DNA of 40,148 nt from Streptacidiphilus melanogenes (GTDB lineage: Bacteria; Actinomycetota; Actinomycetes; Streptomycetales; Streptomycetaceae), in NCBI RefSeq assembly GCF_000787835.1, contig NZ_BBPP01000039.1:4546-44693 (forward strand), in the 5' to 3' direction. The translations under genes were made by a program, and so were the position numbers. The notes beneath the pieces were generated by a model that searched no databases, was not told the DNA's origin, and was given only the letters and a program-made list of their open reading frames with translations. Below, in pieces: positions 36,885 to 40,148 of the stretch. Each line of letters starts with the position of its first letter. Positions within the stretch are counted from its first letter, which is position 1.

Positions 36885-39800
36885 ATGTTGACCAGATCAC
36901 CCGTCACGGTCGGCCGGACCGAGGAACGTGTCCTGCTGGAACGTCTTCTGGCGGACTGTCAGAAAGGGCGGGGCCATGCGGTGTTCGTCTCGGGGGAGGC
37001 CGGGATCGGCAAGTCCCGGCTGGCCGGGGAGTGCGCCCGGCACGCCGCCGGTCTGGGGCTGCCGCTGCTGCGAGGCCGCAGCAGCCCCAGCACGGCCGCC
37101 TCGCCGTTCCGCCCCCTCGCCGAGGCACTGAGCTCCCATCTGCGCCGGACGGGCCCGCCGGAGGCGGCGGAACTGCTCCCGTACCGGGCGTCCCTGTCGC
37201 AGGTCGTCCCCGAATGGCGGACCGGCGACGTTCCGGGCCGTCCCGAGTGCGTGACCGATCTCGCCGAGGCCCTGCTGCGGCTGCTCGCCGTCATCGGCCG
37301 GGAGACCGGCTGCCTGCTGGTGCTGGAGGACATGCACGACGCGGACACCGAGACGCTGGCCGTGGTGGAGTACCTGGTCGACAACCTCGCCGACCTGCCC
37401 GTGCTGCTGGTGGCGACGCTGCGGGCGGAGGCAGGCGCCGCGTTCGACCTGATGCAGGGCGCCGAGCAGCGCAGGGTCGCCACCGCCCTCGCGCTCGGAC
37501 CGCTGGGCGCGCCGGAGGTGCACGACATGGCCGCCGCCTGCCTGGGCGTGCCGGTCGGCGGGGTGCCCGCCGGCGTGGTCGACCGGCTCGCCGAGGTGGG
37601 CGGCGGAAACCCCTACCTGGTCGAGGAGTTGCTGGCGGACATGGTCGGCAATGGCGCGCTGCGGCAGGAGGGGTCCGGCTGGCGCGTGGCGGGGGACCTG
37701 GCCGCCACCGTCCCGTCCGGGGTGGTGCGCGCGTACGCCGCCCGGACGGCCCGCCTCGCCCCCGCGACCCGGGACCTGGTCGTCCTGGCGGCCCTGCTCG
37801 GCCCCCGGTTCACCGTCGACACCCTCCGGCTCGTCACCGGGCGCGACGAGGGCCGGCTCTTCGCCGAACTGCGTGAGCTGGTCCATGCGGAGCTCGTCGT
37901 CTCCGACGGCGCCGTGCCCGACGGCTACGCGTTCCGCCACTCCCTGATCGGCGAGGCGCTGGCCGCCGGCCTGCCCTCCGCCGAGCGGGCCGCCGTCGCC
38001 AGACGGGCCGCCGCCGCGCTCCGCGGGACCGTGCCCGAGGCCGACGAGCGGCGCCACCTCGCCGCCCGGCTGCTGGAGGTCGCCGGGGACGGAGCCGCCG
38101 CCGCACTGTTGTACGCCGAGGCAGGGCGGCAGGCGCTGGCCGCGGGCGCCTCGGGTGCGGCCGTCCGGCTGCTGGAGCAGGGACACCGGCTCGCCGCCGG
38201 CCCCGACCGCGTCGCCGTCACCGAGTCACTGGTCCACGCCCTCGCCGAGGCCGGTCGCCTGGACCGCGCGCTGGAGCTGCTCGACACCCTCCCGACCACC
38301 GGCGCCGCGGCCCCGAGCACCGACAGCAGGATCGAGCTGCACACCCGGCTGGCCTGGACGGCACTGATGGCCGGGCGCAGCAGCGAGGGCGTCGGGCAGT
38401 TCGCGGCCGCGCAGGAGCTTCTCGGCGACCGGCACGCGCCCGCGCTGACCGCCGCCCTCGCGGTGGTCAGGGGCCATCTGGCGCTGCTGCCCGGGCAGCA
38501 GGAGCTGCTGCCGGGCACCGAGCAACGGGCCTTGTGGGCCGCCGAGTTCGCCCAGCACGCGGACCTGCCGGAACTGGCCTGCAAGGCCTGGCAGCTGCTC
38601 GCCCTGCTGGCCAGGGAACGCGGCTTCGACGAGGCCGACGCCTGCCTGGCCCGGATGCTGGCGGTGGCCGAGGCGCACGCGCTGCCGCACTGGCGGTTCG
38701 AGGCGCTGATCCGCCTCGGCGCCAACTCCTTCATGCGCAAGGGCGACGCCCGCACCCTCGAGGAGGCGCTGGCCGCCGCCCACGAGCTGGGCTCGCCCGG
38801 ACGGGCCCACCGGACGGAGGCGTTGCTGGCCATGTACGCGGTGCTCACCGGCGACCCGCGGCGGGCCCAGGACATCATCGACCGCTGTCTGGACGCCACG
38901 GGCCGGATGCGCGCTCTCGGCACCCACCAGTACCTGCTGCTCACCGCGGCCACGCTCGCCGGACACCGGGGCCAGGCGCGGGCGATGGAGGAGCGGTCGC
39001 TCGCCTTCGACCGCGCCGGAGGCGGGCGGTCGTTCCTGGTGCCGGTGATGCTGGGCCTGAACCGGGCCGTCTGCGCCCTGCTGCAGGAGAACCGGCCGCT
39101 GGCCGAGGCCGAGTTGGCCGCCGCCGCGGAGTGGGAGCGCGGCCGTCCGAACGTCTTCTACCTGGCCGGCCGGTACGGCCTGCGGCCGTTGCTCGACGTC
39201 CTGGCGGGGCGCGCCGGCCGTCCTGCGTACGCCGACGTGTCGGCGATGCCGGCGGCCGACCTCGCATGGAACCGCCAGTTCCTGGTGGCCGCCGACGCCG
39301 TGCTGCTGGGACGCGAGGGCAGGCCTGAGGACGCGGCGCGGGCCGTGGCCGAGCTGCGGCGCTATCGGAAGGTCTTTCCCACCGGCGCCCATCTCGCCCT
39401 GCGGCTGGTCGCGGAGGCGGCACTGGCGGACGGTTGGGGCGACCCGGTGGCCTGGCTGCGCACCGCCGAGGAGTACTTCCACGGGCTGGAGGCCTCCGCG
39501 GTGGCGGGAGCCTGCCGGGCCCTGCTGCGCCGTGGCGGCGCCACCGTCGCCCAGCGCCGCAGCGGCCGGGACCGCATCCCGGACGTCCTGCTCTCCTCGG
39601 GCGTGACGACCCGTGAGTACGAGGTCTTCGCGCTGATGGTCAACCGGCCGCCCAACCGGGAGATCGCACATCGACTGGTGATCTCGCCCCGCACGGTGGA
39701 GAAGCACCTGGCGAGCCTGCTCCGCAAGACCGGCCTGCCCGACCGTGCGGCGCTCCATCGGCTGGCCGCCGACCTGGTGGCGGGCGAGGCCGACGGCTGA
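36885..39800 (+). CDS. LAL-family LuxR transcriptional regulator
   Basis: This 971-residue regulator has an N-terminal STAND/AAA ATPase module: Walker A GEAGIGKS (37-44) and Walker B LLVLEDMHDAD (about 145-155). A long helical, TPR-like sensor region fills 380-890 and a LuxR (GerE) helix-turn-helix at about 905-960 includes TTREYEVFALMV and EIAHRLVISPRTVEKHLASL. LAL proteins usually activate a neighbouring secondary-metabolite cluster. It lies between the LanM unit and the second peptide, so either or both are the likely targets. The ATG at 36885 lacks a ribosome binding site; TAGCCT (36873-36878) six bases upstream suggests a leaderless transcript. Confidence 0.93.
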   Translation: MLTRSPVTVGRTEERVLLERLLADCQKGRGHAVFVSGEAGIGKSRLAGECARHAAGLGLPLLRGRSSPSTAASPFRPLAEALSSHLRRTGPPEAAELLPYRASLSQVVPEWRTGDVPGRPECVTDLAEALLRLLAVIGRETGCLLVLEDMHDADTETLAVVEYLVDNLADLPVLLVATLRAEAGAAFDLMQGAEQRRVATALALGPLGAPEVHDMAAACLGVPVGGVPAGVVDRLAEVGGGNPYLVEELLADMVGNGALRQEGSGWRVAGDLAATVPSGVVRAYAARTARLAPATRDLVVLAALLGPRFTVDTLRLVTGRDEGRLFAELRELVHAELVVSDGAVPDGYAFRHSLIGEALAAGLPSAERAAVARRAAAALRGTVPEADERRHLAARLLEVAGDGAAAALLYAEAGRQALAAGASGAAVRLLEQGHRLAAGPDRVAVTESLVHALAEAGRLDRALELLDTLPTTGAAAPSTDSRIELHTRLAWTALMAGRSSEGVGQFAAAQELLGDRHAPALTAALAVVRGHLALLPGQQELLPGTEQRALWAAEFAQHADLPELACKAWQLLALLARERGFDEADACLARMLAVAEAHALPHWRFEALIRLGANSFMRKGDARTLEEALAAAHELGSPGRAHRTEALLAMYAVLTGDPRRAQDIIDRCLDATGRMRALGTHQYLLLTAATLAGHRGQARAMEERSLAFDRAGGGRSFLVPVMLGLNRAVCALLQENRPLAEAELAAAAEWERGRPNVFYLAGRYGLRPLLDVLAGRAGRPAYADVSAMPAADLAWNRQFLVAADAVLLGREGRPEDAARAVAELRRYRKVFPTGAHLALRLVAEAALADGWGDPVAWLRTAEEYFHGLEASAVAGACRALLRRGGATVAQRRSGRDRIPDVLLSSGVTTREYEVFALMVNRPPNREIAHRLVISPRTVEKHLASLLRKTGLPDRAALHRLAADLVAGEADG

Positions 39801-39858
39801 ACCCGCCCCGCTGAGCCCCCGCTGCGTTCGCTGCGAAGAGGCCGGGGGACGCGCGGAG

Positions 39859-39929
39859 AACATGGGTGGGGGCGGGGGAAAACATGGGGCGGTATCCGGC
39901 ATGTCCACGATCACCGGCTGCTGTTGACT
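39859..39929 (+). promoter_or_regulatory. Direct repeats and possible -35 in front of the 40-residue peptide
   Basis: AACATGGG occurs at 39859-39866 and 39881-39888, a 22-bp distance or two helical turns on the same face. TTGACT (39924-39929) lies 35 bases after the second repeat and could be a -35 hexamer; no clear -10 follows at normal spacing. The arrangement suits an activator site, perhaps for the adjacent LAL regulator. Confidence 0.4.
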
Positions 39930-39960
39930 GGGCCCAGCCGATCGGCCAGGCCCTCTCACC

Positions 39961-39984
39961 CGGGAACGCGACCTCGCGTTCCCG
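39961..39984 (+). promoter_or_regulatory. Perfect 11-bp inverted repeat just before the peptide ribosome binding site
   Basis: Bases 39961-39971 (CGGGAACGCGA) are the exact reverse complement of 39974-39984, with two bases between. It ends six bases before GAAGGAG (39991-39997), the ribosome binding site of the 40-residue peptide. It could be an operator dyad or an RNA hairpin that affects initiation or stability of the peptide mRNA. Confidence 0.6.
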
Positions 39985-40005
39985 CACCCTGAAGGAGTGA
40001 TCAGG

Positions 40006-40128
40006 ATGAGCGTTCTCAAGCTCCAGAACCTGCAGCCCCGCGTGGCCCCCGCGAAGGCCGGGATCATCAGCGTCACCAGCAGCTCCAGCGACTGCTGCAA
40101 GACGACCACGCCGCCGAACCACAACTGA
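40006..40128 (+). CDS. 40-residue Ser/Thr/Cys-rich lanthipeptide precursor candidate
   Basis: This 40-residue peptide follows a strong GAAGGAG. The N-terminus MSVLKLQNLQPRVAPAKAG looks like a short leader with an LxLQxL motif such as that of AmfS/SapB-type and other actinobacterial lanthipeptide leaders. The last 21 residues hold five Ser, four Thr and the pair Cys30-Cys31 (SVTSSSSDCCKTTTPPNHN), a composition expected of a lanthipeptide core: Ser/Thr lie on both sides of two Cys. It is 3.5 kb downstream of lanM with the LAL regulator between. I judge it the more credible LanM substrate, but cleavage site and ring topology are not known. The leader style is closer to class III or IV than to most class II leaders, so another synthetase beyond the window edge is possible. 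Confidence 0.78.
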   Translation: MSVLKLQNLQPRVAPAKAGIISVTSSSSDCCKTTTPPNHN

Positions 40129-40148
40129 CCCGGCGGGGCCCGTGCGGG

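Overview
The window is very GC-rich (roughly 70% or more), has strong third-position GC bias, and carries genes typical of Streptomycetaceae: heterotetrameric sarcosine oxidase, a PopR/ClpP3/ClpP4 module, a WhiE-type spore-pigment polyketide cluster, a LanM lanthipeptide synthetase and a large LuxR (LAL) regulator. Streptomyces, Kitasatospora or Streptacidiphilus are all plausible hosts; I cannot separate them from sequence alone. I see no rRNA, tRNA, CRISPR array or insertion sequence. Layout, left to right. (1) 1-5318: the first codons of a divergent GMC-type flavoprotein (probably choline dehydrogenase-like), then a tight soxBDAG operon for heterotetrameric sarcosine oxidase, together suggesting choline/betaine/sarcosine catabolism. 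(2) 5437-7446: a small secreted peptidoglycan-binding-fold protein and a convergent Tat-exported FAD oxidase of the berberine-bridge family. (3) 7603-9503: clpP3-clpP4 with two tandem operator-like boxes in front, and the convergent regulator popR. The second ClpP lacks its catalytic histidine. (4) 9697-15480: two unidentified secreted proteins with low-complexity tails, an alpha/beta hydrolase translationally coupled to a short-chain dehydrogenase, and a frame-shifted cupin remnant. (5) 15491-28380: a type II polyketide cluster. Its core on the minus strand (SchA/CurD-type monooxygenase, cupin, KS-alpha, CLF, ACP, aromatase/cyclase, TcmI-type cyclase) and a divergent FAD hydroxylase on the plus strand reproduce the gene order known for whiE spore-pigment clusters. 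Unusually, the same strand continues into a complete acetyl-CoA carboxylase (fused AccD-AccA, BCCP, biotin carboxylase) and then a ferredoxin-P450 pair. A perfect 22-bp palindrome lies in the divergent promoter region. (6) 28426-33397: a decayed multicopper oxidase, a small ABM-like protein, a beta-helix protein, an O-methyltransferase that could serve the polyketide, and a wax ester/diacylglycerol acyltransferase-like protein. (7) 33508-40148: a class II lanthipeptide locus with LanM, a 77-residue Cys-free peptide just behind it, a LAL-type LuxR regulator, and at the right edge a 40-residue Ser/Thr-rich peptide with a Cys-Cys pair that looks like the better LanM substrate. The cluster probably continues beyond the window. 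The most interesting points are the His-less ClpP, the two candidate LanM substrates with an elaborate leader region in front of the second, and a spore-pigment-like PKS that appears to carry its own malonyl-CoA supply.
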